This document shows, in pieces, positions 1-12,249 of a stretch of DNA of 44,598 nucleotides. The notes under the pieces were generated by a model that was not told the origin of the DNA, ran no database searches, and saw only the letters and a program-made list of their open reading frames with translations. Both the position numbers and the translations under genes were made by a program. Origin of the DNA: Diplocarpon mali (taxonomy: Eukaryota > Ascomycota > Leotiomycetes > Helotiales > Drepanopezizaceae); the NCBI GenBank assembly GCA_024741835.1, contig JAENRP010000352.1, positions 1 through 44,598 of the forward strand. The letters run 5' to 3'. The first letter of the stretch is position 1, and every line of letters starts with the position of its first letter.

Positions 1-429
1 GGTTTACTATATATATATTAAGGAAATTGGACTTTTTATTTATTATTTAAGGAAAGTAATAGGAATGCTATAATTAAAGGCTAATATTAAAAATATAAAA
101 TAAGTTAGAGTAGATAAGAATTTAAAGTGATCCTAAAAGATTTATATCTTAAATAATAAAGGAGGCAACCTTGCTAAAAATGTAAAAAAAAGGATTATAA
201 AAAGGTAGGACAATTAATAGGCTAAGAAATTGCTTAGTATTCCTGCTTATATTCTTCGGATATTTTAGGAATAATAACTTAAGGTTGCAATTAGTTAGGT
301 ATTTTAATATTCTTTACTTATAGGACTGGCTTATAAGTTAAATTGGAAAAATCTTAATCTTTATCTAAGGGTTTAAAATTGCTTATATTGCCGTTGGTTC
401 CTATAGAGGATTCGGAGGTTATATCAATT
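1..429 (-). other. Element A copy 1 3' part, unassigned
   Basis: This should be the C-terminal end of pol or the 3' trailer of element A. Minus-strand frames are interrupted and I recognise no domain, polypurine tract or LTR edge here. Confidence 0.4.
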
Positions 430-3400
430 TCTGATTTGTCTTTTAAGGGGAATAAGGTCTAGTTGTATTAATAAAAGCGTTTTAGTCAATTAGCTGCAAA
501 GGTTCCTTTAATATTAATTCTATTAAGTTTTTAAAGAGAATAGTATCCTTTTTCTTTCTACTTAAATTTAACTTTAAATAGGCTAAGCTATTAATAGTTA
601 AGTTTAATATCTGCTGATATATTAATACTTTTTATAATATTATAGATTAGGATAAGATTATCTTTTTAAATAGGGTATATTTTAAGTACTTTAGAAGCAG
701 CTTATGCTTCTTTAGCTTTTTCCTTATATTATTTCTTTTATAGAATGATTTCCTCTATATCTATATCTTAAAGCTTAAGTTATTAGCATTTTATTATAAG
801 TAAATTGAAACAGTTTTAAATTTAACTATAGTCGAATAATTTCTAAATAGGCTATTAAGATTTAAAAGGGAGCTATGCCTCTCTATTATAAATAAGGAAA
901 AATAGTATAACTCTAGTCGGTTTATAGATTATCATTTAATAAGTAAAGAGAATTCTATAAAATTGTTTTATCTAATTCTTAAATCCTTTATAAGTAACTT
1001 TAGATAGCCTATTAAGAATGTTGCGATATCCTTGCTCTACTACTTTATTAGCTTTTGAGTTATATGCTAAGATTTGAACCTATTTAATACTATATTTTTA
1101 TAAAAAAGCTTTAACTACTCTTTTATTTTTAAGGCCTTTATTAATAGTTAGTCTATTAAAAAGTCTATAGCAATAGACTATATCTTCCTAAAGGAACTTT
1201 GCAATAGATTTAGAGTTAATAGATCTTAAAGGTTATCCTTTAGACTATTCTAATAGGTCTTCTTTTATTAAAATAAAATATATAATCCTATTTTCAATTA
1301 TTAGTACTTATATAATATTAAGACTGACTTTATAAAAAAGGCCTAATAGCTAGGTTAGGAATAAGGGATTCTCTTTATAATTAGGTTTTCGTTTCTAATA
1401 GGGGATACAACTTTTTACAAAAGCTTTATAGTCCTTAAAAGAGCCTTTTTAAAAGAATTTTCTCAAGAGTTAGTAGTAAGTAAACTTAGCTCCTTAGTAG
1501 CTAGTCTCCTTATAAATATCTTAAATAGCCTTAGCCTTTAGTTTTTTATTATTTAAGTAGAGTTATATAAGGAATAAGTTATCGCTTCTTTTAAATAATT
1601 GTTTTCCTTATATTAGATAAATTAAAGCTTTAGCTTTAAATTTCTAAAAATCCTTAAGAGCAACTGTCTTTAATCGTTTAAATGTGATTAAAAATTTCGC
1701 GATTTCTTTAAAGTCACTTAAGTAGTTAAGTGATAAAATTCTCTTATTTAACTCGTAGGCTAAGACTGCGAGTCGAGTCCCTTTAAGGCAATATATTAAT
1801 AGATAATCAACTTCGTTCTCTATCTACTTATTAATATTTGTTTTATCTTTTTTAATTAAATTAGAGGGGTAGGAATGAGTTCTTCTTAAAAGGCTATTAG
1901 TAGTAGTGTTTTTTATTTTTAGAATATACTTAGCTTTAAAGTCTATTAGTTTTATTTAAGCAATCTATTTTATTAGCAAGGCTTTTAATAGGTCGCTTGC
2001 AGCTTTATTTAATTGTTCTACTAATACTTTAGTATTAGTTTCGAAGATGAAGTAAGTGCTATAGAGGTCGCTTCTTATCTTTTTTATTACCTTTAAAGCG
2101 CCTTTATATTCCTATTTAATAGTATTATACTTTATCTTTATAGGATTTTAAAGACCACTTTTAAAGTAAGCTAAATGTCTTTTCTATTAGCTATTAGCTT
2201 ATTAGAGGATAGCACCCTATTTAATTAAGCTTGCATTAACTATTAGTATAATTGGCCTAGCGTTAGCTCTATAATCTATTTTAATTAAATATAGTACTTT
2301 AAGTAACGCTTGCTTTAGTTGTTTTATAGCCTCTATTTAGGGTTCCTCCTATTGAAACTCAGCCCCTTTTTAAAATAAAGTATAAATAGGTACTGCCTTT
2401 TTAGTAAAATCTTTAATCTAAATGCAATAGTATACTATAATGCTAATAAACGCGCAGGCTTTCGCTATATTATTATACTTCTTCTATTTGTCGATTTTAA
2501 GTACTTTAGCCCTTTAAGGACTTCGGCTATTGGAATTAGTAATAAAACTAATAATTTCTATTAATAGAAGATAGTATTATAACTTCAGACTAACTATTGC
2601 TTTTACCCTTTCAAATTGTATAAGCACCTAGTTTAGGTTCTAAATGTATTCTATTATAAATCATTATATACTAAGGAGAACTTCTTTATAATTATAGAAT
2701 GATCTTAATCCTTTTACTCTTATATTATTTATATAAGAGAGCGCAATATTAGGTATATAATCTATTAGTATCTTATAGATTACTTAAATAAATTAAGCGA
2801 TCGAATTTATAGTCTCTTAAGGTAATCTTATTATTTGAAGTAGCTTAAGAGGGGTTTGAATTGCTATTATATCTTTTGATTTAATATTAAGAATAAATTG
2901 GTTATATTTAAAGAAGAAGTTAATAAGAGAGCTATAGGTTAATCCTATAAATTCATTTGAGAACTTATCTATATTTAAAGGAATGTTAGCATCTTTAATA
3001 ATTACTTAGTTTATCTTTACTACTACTATTATTAGTCTATAAGTTCCCTTCTCTTTCTTAGCAACTAGGAACCATTTATTCTTATAAGGGCTATTATAGA
3101 ATTCGAGAACGCCTTGCTTTAGCTTATCCTTTAATATTTCGATTACCTTTTCTTAAAGAGCTTTAGGAACTTCGAATGTTTTCTCTTATTAAGTCTTATA
3201 GGATATTATCTTAATCTTAATATAAGGCGTGACCTCTTTTTAAATTTGATTAAGTTCCGTTTAATCAAAAGCTAAGGCGTCCTTTCGATTTATTAAGGTT
3301 TTATAAAGTAGTTCGCATTCTTACTTTATTAAGTCTTTTCTAATTTTCAGCATATTGAAATGTTCTTTTATTAGCTAATATCCGATAGGTTTATTAGAAA

Positions 3401-4700
3401 ATCTACTTATAATAAACTTATCGAATTTGCTACTTAGCTTTAGAGGTCGAAGCTTCTTATCTTATTTAAATTAATTATTTAGTCCTCTAAGCTTTAAGCT
3501 ATTAAAGATTCCCTAATCTACCGGTTGTACTTTATCGGCCTTGCTTTTATATATAGTTCGAATATTAGCTAATACTATGCTTTTCTACTTTTTCCCTTTT
3601 TTATTAAATCCTATAAAACGGTCCGAATTTTCCTTTTTAAAAATAAATAAAAGATTTTCTAAGTTATTAATTTAAAGTATATAAATGGAAATATCATTAG
3701 GAATTTTATTGTTTTTCACTTGCGGGTCTGGCCTATAAGTGGTTTTTAGGTTTTTTAAAATAATTGGTAAATTATCGAAATTTGTAAAACAAACCCTTTT
3801 CTTTACCTTATTTTTCTTTTTTCTTAATTATTAATCTAATAAAACGCTAATTATACTATTTTTTAAAATTCTAGATTTAACTCCTAATTTAAGACTATAA
3901 GTTAAATCGCTATTATTCAAAATCGGCAAACTCACCTTTCTTTTGCTATAACTCCTCGCTAGGTGCCTTCCTTTATTAATATTAAGCTTAGCCCTTATAC
4001 TAGCTAATCATTTCCTAAAACTTTATTTTAGAATTCGGCTATATCTTTTATAATAACCATTTATCCTTTTAAAGATCGATTTATATTTTAAAGACTAGCT
4101 TTTATAAAACTATCTTTAAGATAGTTAAATATTAGCTAAGATTTTAAAATAAAGGGCATTTTTAAAAGAATATCATTTAAAGAATTCTTTATTATTAGAA
4201 AGTTAATATAATTAATAATCCCTTTAATTCTAACCTTTATATTTTTCACCTATCTATTAAAATTATATTTTAATTTAAAGATAGTCGAATATATAAGGAG
4301 TCAATTGCTAATAATTGTTAATTAAGCTATTTCTACTACTTTTCTAATTATTATATTAACTTTTAAATCACAATCGATTAAAGCCTTTGCTTTAACTAAT
4401 TCTTCTATTAAATAAATAATAATAAGGCTTTTTATTATAATTGCTAAACAATTTCAATTGATATTCTAAGATATTAAAGCTATTATTATAATATTATAAT
4501 ACCTTTAGGTTCTTTTATCTTTTGCAATCTAAAGATATTTAATTAAGGCTAAGTGCTTTTTAAAGTTCTTTTATATTACGATTTCCATTTCCTTATTATT
4601 ATTCAAATCTTTAAAGGCAATTAAGATATGCTTTCCTAGCACTTTATTAAAGCGTTTAATTAAACTAAATAGGTCTTTAAACGTAAGGTTAATTTGCTAA
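430..4700 (-). pseudogene. Element A copy 1 pol relic (PR-RT-RH-IN)
   Basis: Aspartic protease, reverse transcriptase, RNase H and integrase of a gypsy element, read on the minus strand. The protease active-site Asp codon aligns to 4373-4375. The RT is recognisable near 2660-3240 from a block reading roughly GVLEFYNSPYKNKWFLVAKK and, downstream, the catalytic box, which reads YINN (Asn codons at 2724-2729) instead of a D-D pair, so polymerase activity is lost. RNase H lies near 1900-2660. Integrase is the best reading for about 430-1650 but its catalytic residues are not clear. Copy 2 reads FIDN at the same RT site, so the two copies lost different Asp residues. Damage is mainly RIP-type. Confidence 0.7.
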
Positions 4701-6828
4701 GCTATAATATTCTTTATAGCTTTCTCTATTGCAATTAAACTAGCGTATTTATCGACGAATTTTTCCTATTTTAATATTTATCTCTTTCGCTTAAGGTCAA
4801 GGGTTTGCATAATAACTTTAACTTCTTAATCTTTAAACTTAAAGCTATCTTTATTTATTATATCTCTAATTAATTCGTTTGCTATATCGGCTTTATCCTT
4901 ATCTATTATAGTTTTAGATTATTAAGTATCTTTTAGCATTTGGACTCTATATTAAGATTCCTAAGTTGCATATATTGATTTCTAGACTTTGGCTAGTTTT
5001 ATTAGTATTAAAGGAGTGGTAGATCTAGAAGGATATCGAGTATTCCAAGGGTTTTTAGATATAGAAGTAGTATTAATATTAGCAGATATATTATTATTAA
5101 CCTACTTTAAAATAGAGATACCTCTGACTTTAGTAGTAGTCTAGTTCGAAGTTTAATTAATAAGTACTCCCTTAGGTAGATTGCTAGCTAGACCTATATA
5201 TATATAAGTTAGGACCTTGGAGTTGATTTCGATAATGCGCTTCTATTCGGCTAAATCCTTATCCTACTTTATACTATATATTATTATTTAAATAGTCTAT
5301 AGTTATAAATGATTCTAGTGTTTTTTAATAAGGATAGCGTTTAGCCTAGGATCTTTAATGCAAAGCATCCTATACTTATTAATATATATAACCCTTATAT
5401 TAATAAAATAATAGAAAAGAGGGCAATTGTTATAATACTTATATAAAGCGCAGTTAGGTTCTTTATTATTGCAAAAGTTGCAGGTTAGTTGTCTTCTATT
5501 ATTGTTTTCTTAATACCCTATAGTATTAATATTAGTAGAGTGCTAGTTAGGATCAATTTCTCCTTCTTTAATTAACTGTTAAGTTCTTATATTAGCTGGT
5601 TATTTTAAATGATAAGAAGTAGGAGTCTGGTAATAGGAACTACTAAGTTGGCTTATAGTAGCCGAGTTTTGCCTATTATTAAATTAAGGAATATATTGTT
5701 TTTCTTATAAGAGATTATCAATCCTAGTTTTTAAGCTTTAGATTTAGAGTTCTATAAATTAGGTCTTAAGTTCCTTAATTTTAGGGTTAGATCTTACTCT
5801 TAAGTCGGGCCTGCAAGTGAAAGGTATAACTACTAAGTTCTTCTTTACCTCTTCTATTACTTCTAAAGCCTTTAAGTGTTCTTGGACCAGGCTCTTAAGG
5901 TCTTTAGTATAAGAGGGAGTAGGGGCTTTTTCCTACTCTATAGTATTAATAGTTCTCTTACTAAGATCTGATTTTAAAGCAAAGGCTAAGAATTCCTTAA
6001 ATAAGGCAAAGGTTATAAGGTCTTGCTTATTAATCTTAAAATGCTTGATAATCTTATTTTAAAGGCTAATAGGTAATCTAAGTAAGAAAAGGCAGCCTCT
6101 TTCAACTTTACTAAGTATTTTCTAGCTAATTAAGGTATTTGATATATAAGTAAAAGTCCGATGGTAGTTCTTAAGTTCCTTAAGAGTTTAAGTGATTAGA
6201 ACAAATTCCTTTAAGAAGGCTAGAGTATTGCAAATTTGCTATCTATCAAATTCTTAGAATTCAGACTTAAGAGCCTTAATAAGGAGTTCTTATAAATTAT
6301 ACTTTTTCTATTTAAGGAAGGATTTGATAATATCCTTACTTATATAATTATAGTAGTAAGGAAGCTAAGAAATTATATCCTTTTATATAATACTAAAATT
6401 GTAATAAGTTTCCTTATATTATTTAAGGAAATTAGTAATATTGGCTCTTATAAAGTAAGGAGCGCTAAGGGAATTAGGGAGGGGAAAGTGATTAATAATA
6501 GCTTTAAATGCGATTATTATTATTTTATACTAACCGTTTAAGTTAATAGAATCTATAAGAGGTAAAGGGGAAGCTTTAATATTGCAAGATTGATTGCTAA
6601 AAGGAGTACTTTAAAATTTAAAAGGGCTTAAAGAACGTTTAGAATTTAAGTCAATCTTAAAGTAACTAGGACGAGTTTAAAAAGATTCGGATAAAGGGTT
6701 AATAAAAAGTTTAAAATTATTATTATTTTTAATATTTTCTAATATTAATATTAAAAAAGTAAGTAGTAGTCTTAAGTTATTTAAAGACGTCTTTTTATCC
6801 TCCTACTTATAGGCTAGGCCTAAGAGTA
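1750..6828. repeat. Five copies of the 25-bp GACTC/GAGTC motif in element A copy 1
   Basis: Units at 1750-1774, 3718-3743, 3879-3903, 5795-5819 and 6804-6828. Each has decayed GACTC/GAGTC ends about 25 bp apart around a core related to CTAGGCCTAG. Each sits at the same place relative to flanking element sequence as a unit in copy 2 (43167, 41198, 41038, 39119 and 32006), so they predate the split of these copies. The same motif is found many times in copia element C. Confidence 0.75.
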
Positions 6829-6840
6829 GAATTCCGGATT
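4900..6840 (-). pseudogene. Element A copy 1 gag relic
   Basis: Capsid-like structural polyprotein of the gypsy element, which would package element RNA in cytoplasmic particles. Identity rests on its position between leader and protease and on alignment with the plus-strand frame 38213-39720 of copy 2, where most stops fall at Gln codons (CAA/CAG to TAA/TAG). An ATG seen in copy 2 at 38415 is ATA here (near 6520). The open frame also extends upstream of that point in both copies, so that ATG need not be the start. One 25-bp palindromic motif lies in this frame at 5795-5819 and another at 6804-6828. Dead: many stops. Confidence 0.6.
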
Positions 6841-7489
6841 CTATTAAAAGTTTAATCTGAGTTTGCTAAGAGATTCTAAGTAGGTATTAAATAGCTAATA
6901 AGAGCGTTGTAATTAATTGCAATAAGATAAGGTTTACTTAATTAAAGACTAATTTCTAAGATAAGATTTATATATAAGATTCTTCTTAGCCTTTAGGCCA
7001 ATTCCTATTAGTCCTTAGAATAAAGGGGTCTTTAAAGACGATTTTAGGATAGTTTTTAAAGTTCTATTAAGCTAAGGCGGCTAAATTATCAGATTCGGAT
7101 TTCTAAAGATTCTAAGGAGGCACTTCTAATTGGAGTTTGCGCTTAATATTACTTAAGTACTTAAAACTACTACTATTTAAGATTACTATTATAGGGTTTA
7201 TCAAACTTTTTATACTAGAAAGCCGAAAATTCTAAGAATCTTAAAGTTAAAGAGAAAAAATAGGGGTTTTTTAAAGTAGAGCTAAAAAGGGAAATTCTAA
7301 AGTTATTAATAATTGCTAAATAAAAATCGATAGTTTTAAGTAATTAGGCGATTAAGGATAAGGTTTTTAAAGTCGATTAAAATGCTATAAGTGTTTTAAA
7401 GATGTATTTTTTAAAAGGCTAGTCTCTTATTTATAAACTAATAGATCGATAAGGTTATATAAGGATAGAAATCTTAAAAAATCAGTCCT
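6841..7489 (-). other. Element A copy 1 leader
   Basis: Transcribed leader between the LTR and the recognisable gag frame. It aligns with 31341-32005 of copy 2. I see no gene and no primer binding site that I can support. Confidence 0.45.
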
Positions 7490-7752
7490 TGCGTAGGTTA
7501 TTAATATAAAACTAAAGGGAGATAATATAAGAATAGGCCTAAGGGAAGACCTAAAAACAAGAGGAGGAAGCATTATAAGCGGGCTCTCTTAGATAAGATA
7601 TTAGGAACAAGTCCTAAGTATAGGGTATATTCAGTACTATAGCGATACGCGCTATCTCTATATATAAAAGATAGCCCTTTTATCCTCCTACTGTCCTACG
7701 CCGATTATGTGATATATGTCATAAGACCTATCTATCTCAGGTCTCTATAATA
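7490..7752 (-). repeat. Element A copy 1, 5' LTR (inner edge unknown)
   Basis: The sequence matches the start of copy 2 at 31082 in inverted orientation, including a shared TTTTATATATAGA-like stretch near 7650-7670 that could be the TATA box. The outer edge (7752) is supported by the point where the two copies stop resembling each other. The inner edge is a guess because no 3' LTR is in the window and no primer binding site was recognised. Confidence 0.6.
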
Positions 7753-8149
7753 CTAATTATAAAATCGTCTTATATATTAAAGGAGTCGGTAGGCGCGATA
7801 GTAGGTATAGTAGTCTTATTATTAAAAGGAAGGGGGTTATTCATTAGTTTGCTTATAGTAATAGTTGGTCAAGTAGTTCAGTTTAATAATATAGTATATA
7901 GTAGCAGGGCAGTAGGTTAAAAGAGCAAGTTGATTAATTTATAAAAGTAAAGCAAAGGTAGTAGGAAGGAGAAGTATTTATAAGAGAATAGATCTAGGTA
8001 AAAGTACTAGTATAGAACTAAGAATAAAGGAATAGAATAATAAAGAATAGTAAGTAGTAAGGCGGTAAATTATAAGAATAGTTTAAAGGGAAGGTAGTCT
8101 TTATTATACGTTTTAGATAGGTGCGTTAGCGTCTAGCGCTTTATTCCTA
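7753..8149 (-). other. Element D 3' trailer
   Basis: Minus-strand continuation after the D polyprotein. Frames here give no recognisable domain. It is probably 3' untranslated sequence of D, with the 3' LTR missing. I see no other gene on either strand. Confidence 0.4.
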
Positions 8150-11100
8150 GCCTTTATTAAGGTTGAATTATTATAAGAGCATCTACTATTATTACTAGTA
8201 TATTTGGTAATAACCTTTATTCTTAAGGATATTATCTAATAGGTAGTCTAGGTTGAATTCGTTTTTAAAGGCGGCTTCTAACTAGGTCTATAATCTCGCC
8301 AAAGGCCTAAGGGCATTAGGGTAGTTGGAATAGAACTTCTTAAGTAGTATAGCCGCGTTCTTAAAGTTGCTAGTAGGGTACTATTGATTATTAGGATCCT
8401 ATCCTACATAGCTAACTTTATAATAGAGTTGCTTTTGCTATATATTAAATGCTAAGATTTAATCGACTTCCTATTCTAAATAAGTATTAATAATAATAGG
8501 TTCTACTAGTAGGTTGATCTACTTAAGTAAAGGGTTATTAGCGGCTTTCCTTAGTCTATTAGTATAAAAGATATTATATATTCGATAGGATAGGGGTAGG
8601 TCTACCTTATAAGAGTAGTAGACTAAATTAATGATTTTAAAAGGGCTTATAATAAGGAAGTTGAGTTTATTAAAGGGTCGGTCTGTTTTCTAAGCTCTCT
8701 TTATAATATATACTAGGTCTCCTGAGCCGAAGTCGGGTTAGTATCGCTTTTTATTTACTTATTTGGATTATCTCTCTTAAGCTACTAGTATAAATTCTTA
8801 AGTAAACTGGACTGCTTTATCGATTCTTTTAGCCTATGCTTGCGCTTTTTTCCTATTTAGCTTCTCTTAAGCACTTAAGTACTTAGTAATATAGGCGGTC
8901 TAGTCAAAATCCAAGCGAGGTTTATAGCTATAATTGATTATAAAAGGAGAAAGGCCAGTTGACTCATTTGGGCAAGCGGCATTAGTAACATTTATAGTAA
9001 AGAGTAAGTCGGCCTAATTATCCTAGAAGTAGTTAATAAAAGGGCGTAGTTGTATATCGATTATCTAATTAATAATCTTAGTCTATCCGTCCGTTTAAGC
9101 ATATTCGAAAGTCGATAGCTAGAGCTTAACCTACGCTAGCATTAATAACTCGTTTATAAAGTCGGAGATAAACTAAAGTCCTTAGTTGCTAGTAATAGTA
9201 AAAGGGCTCCCTTTAAACCTTTAGATATATTAGTAAAATAAGAAGGTAGCAGTCTGCGCAATAGCCTTCTTTATTATTAGTAGGCAGATATACCGCTTAA
9301 AAAGTCAGTCAATTATAATAAATATAGTATTATAGCTATTGATAATTGATTTAAGAGTATAAAAGTCTATAGATAGGTTGTCCTATATATATAAGAGGAT
9401 AGGCAATAGTTTAAAGAGTCCTAGCGTCTTATCTTAAGGTTTATATAAATATTAGTAGTTATAATAGTTAGTAATATACCTCTTTATATTATAGTAATAT
9501 ATAGGCTATTAGTAATAGTATTAAAGGAACTATATAGTCTTAGTTCTGCTAAGGTAAGCTATTAATATACTATTATAGATTTAGTAAAATAGGCAGATAT
9601 AGAGATTGTCTAGTTCTTTAGGAACTACTAGCCTTCTATTATATAGGAGTAGTCTATCCTTTAGTAGGGTCTAAGGAGTCTCTTTTTTAATAGCTTTCTC
9701 TTGCTTTAGTTATAGCAACTTATAAGTTTGATTAGCGTTAAGGACTTCTTCTATTATTTGGAAATTGTTAATAGAAGAGCGTTCCTTAAGTATTATAAGG
9801 TCGACTAGAGCTATTATAAGATAATCCTAAATAATACTAGCTAGGTTAAGAAGCTATTAGGTTCTCTCGGCTTCTCTTACGGCTTTCTAAGTAGGCGTGA
9901 GTTCGTCTTTCTATAATAGTATATTAGCTATTGTATTCTCTTTTCTAAGGCGATAGGTGATCTAGTAATTGTATTTTAAAAGTACGTTTATCTATTAGAT
10001 TTGTTATTTATTAAAGAGTTTTTTAATTCTAAAGTACTTTAAAGCCTTATAATCGGTAATTACTAGAAAGCTTAATATACTTTATAACTTTGTATCCTAT
10101 TCCTTTAAAGCTAGTATAACTGCTAGCATCTCTTTATTATAGATTTTATAATATAATTCAGCATTCTGCAATCCTTTAAAGAAGAAGGCGATAAAATGCT
10201 ATTATTTATCATTCTTATCTTTTTAGCTAAGTACTTTAACCGCCGCTAGGTTTAAGCAGTCGGTCTCAATCCTTATTAATCGGTGGTTTTTAAAGTATAA
10301 TAAGGTAGGAGCGGTTAATAGCCGCTTCTTTAATTGTTCGAATGCGTCCTATTATTCCTTAATTAGGGCGAACGTTAGGCTAGTATCCTTTATTATAAGC
10401 TGATTGAAAGGGTGCGTAATTCGATTATAGGCTTTAATAAATCTCTAATAAAAGTTGCAGAATCCTAAGAATAACTATACCTATTTCTTTATCGATAGGA
10501 GGGTCTATTCTTTAATAACCTTAACCTTAGCAAGGTCGACTTATACTCCTTGATTAGTAATAATAAACCTTAAGAATCTAGTACTAATAACTTCGAATTC
10601 GCACTTTTTAATATCGACTTATAAGCCAGCTTTATATAGTCTTTTTAAGACCTATTTAATATAGCATTAGTGCTCTTCCTTAGTTTTTCAAAAGATTAAG
10701 ATATTATTAATATATATAAAGCAAAAGTCGTTTAAGTATTCTATTAAGATAGTATTAATATATTGCTAAAAGGTAGCTAAGCTATTGTATAGTTTAAAAG
10801 GGAGTACTATTAATTTAAAAGAGCTATACCTTATCCTAAAGGCTGCCTATATTATAGAATTAGGGTCTATTAGGATGCGATAGAACGCGTAATAGATATT
10901 AAGCTTTATAAAAAGCGTCGCATTCCTAAGTTAGTCGAGGGTTTTTATAATTAAAGGGAGGGGGTATTAGTCTTTTTTAATAAGTCTATTCAACTCTTAA
11001 TAGTTAATGCAAAACCGCAGGCTGCCTTTAAGTTTCTTTATAAATAGAATAAGTAATAAGAAAGTAGTATTAAATAGTTATATAAATCCCTTCTTTAAAT

Positions 11101-12240
11101 TATCTATAAGGTATTCCCTTATCTTCTTAAGTTTAGGCTCGCTTATTTTATATAAGTAGGCGGTTTTTATTATTAGTAGTAGTCCTTTAAACTCGATCTT
11201 ATAATTGATTAGCTGCAATAAAGGTAATATATTTGCAGCGCTTTTAAAGAAGCATATAGCTAGGTTATAAAGGAAGGGTAATAACTTAATGCATAACTTA
11301 TAGGCCTCTTAAGGTCTTAGAGCGTTATACTTACCGAGCGTATCGGATTCTTCCTCTTTTATTATATAAATTAGGGTCCTATCTATCCTTAAGTTTAGAT
11401 AGCAAACGATAGCTTTATATTAAGTTAGGATATAAGAGGTCCTTCTATCTCTTTTTTTAAGGAAATAATTTAGTTCTATAAGCGTAATCGACTTAATCTT
11501 AGTATTAGTTTAATAAAGGCTAACTCTAAAGGCTAGCCCTAAGATTATCGATATATCTATACTTATTAATTAAAGGGTATTAATATTAAGTTCCTCTCTT
11601 TATTATTTATAGTTAGTAAGGCGGGTATTAAAGTCCTATATTAGTATATCCTTAGACTCAATTAGGGGGTCTTTAAGAGCTTTCAATAGTTTAAAGATAC
11701 TGGTCTTATTAAGCTATTATTAATCTCTCTAGTTGGCGTCCTATTAATCCAATTGATAAATATTAGGCTAATATAGCTTCTTTCTCTTATAGTCGACGAT
11801 TATATCTTATTTATCTAGCCACTTATAACCTAAGATCATATTATATAAGCCTAAGTCGGCGGCTAAGAAGAACTGTCCTTTAAAGTTATATTTATTAATC
11901 GTAATATCTATTTATATAACCTATTGAATAGCCTTGCTAGGTTATCTATTAAATCCTTATAAGGGAATCAGTCTCTTAAGGTAGTAAGTCGGTAGCTTTA
12001 GCTATATAGTTAAGGAGAGGAGTATCTTACAATTAATAATTCCTAAGGCGTTAGCCCTATAGTCTATTAGGGCTATTAGGTTAGTATAGCACCCTTTCTA
12101 ATAGAGTCGGTACTAGGTTATAAATTGCTAGCCTTTAATTAGCTTAGATAAGTCGACCGATTCCTAGTATCAGTTGCGCTTTAAGAGTAATACTTAAAAT
12201 CCTAAAGCGATTCGTTTCCCGATTCCTTTATATTATCTAT
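8150..12240 (-). pseudogene. Element D pol relic (PR-RT-RH-IN-chromodomain)
   Basis: Read on the minus strand. Protease (~11770-12090) has LIDYRAN where an ALIDSGA-type site is expected and ends with the typical YNMILGYKWL block. RT (~10380-11100) shows LFIKKLKGSLRFCINY and a catalytic box YINN (Asn codons at 10703-10708) in place of Asp-Asp. RNase H (~9900-10300) shows ITDYKALKYF followed by a ...RLRKENTIANIL block. Integrase (~8600-9480) shows SNQGLQFISDF near 9160-9193. A chromodomain follows at ~8340-8485 (EVDQILAFN ... YYKVSYVG, then SNFKNAAIL). A chromodomain C-terminal to integrase is the mark of chromoviruses, where it guides insertion to methylated histone H3. Only RIP-type stops are obvious; the element is dead. 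Confidence 0.8.
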
Positions 12241-12249
12241 TATCTTAGC

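Larger units (their letters stand above)
1..7752 (-). mobile_element. Ty3/gypsy element A, copy 1 (3' end outside window)
   Basis: A gypsy-type LTR retrotransposon relic on the minus strand. Its outer 5' end is at 7752, fixed by comparison with copy 2: both start with TATTATAGAGACC (minus strand here), probably TGTT... before RIP. Order on the minus strand is LTR, leader, gag, protease, reverse transcriptase, RNase H, integrase, which is the gypsy order. It aligns to copy 2 (31082-43356 without the nested copia) and to copy 3 (43357-44598). The 3' LTR lies beyond position 1, so neither full length nor target duplication can be given. It abuts element D at 7753. Confidence 0.85.

Noticed and set aside
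1750..1774. Apparent inversion of the palindrome between A copies 1 and 2
   Set aside because: Direct alignment needs only one transversion plus RIP-type transitions, as good as or better than the inverted alignment. The motif's near-symmetry makes orientation ambiguous.
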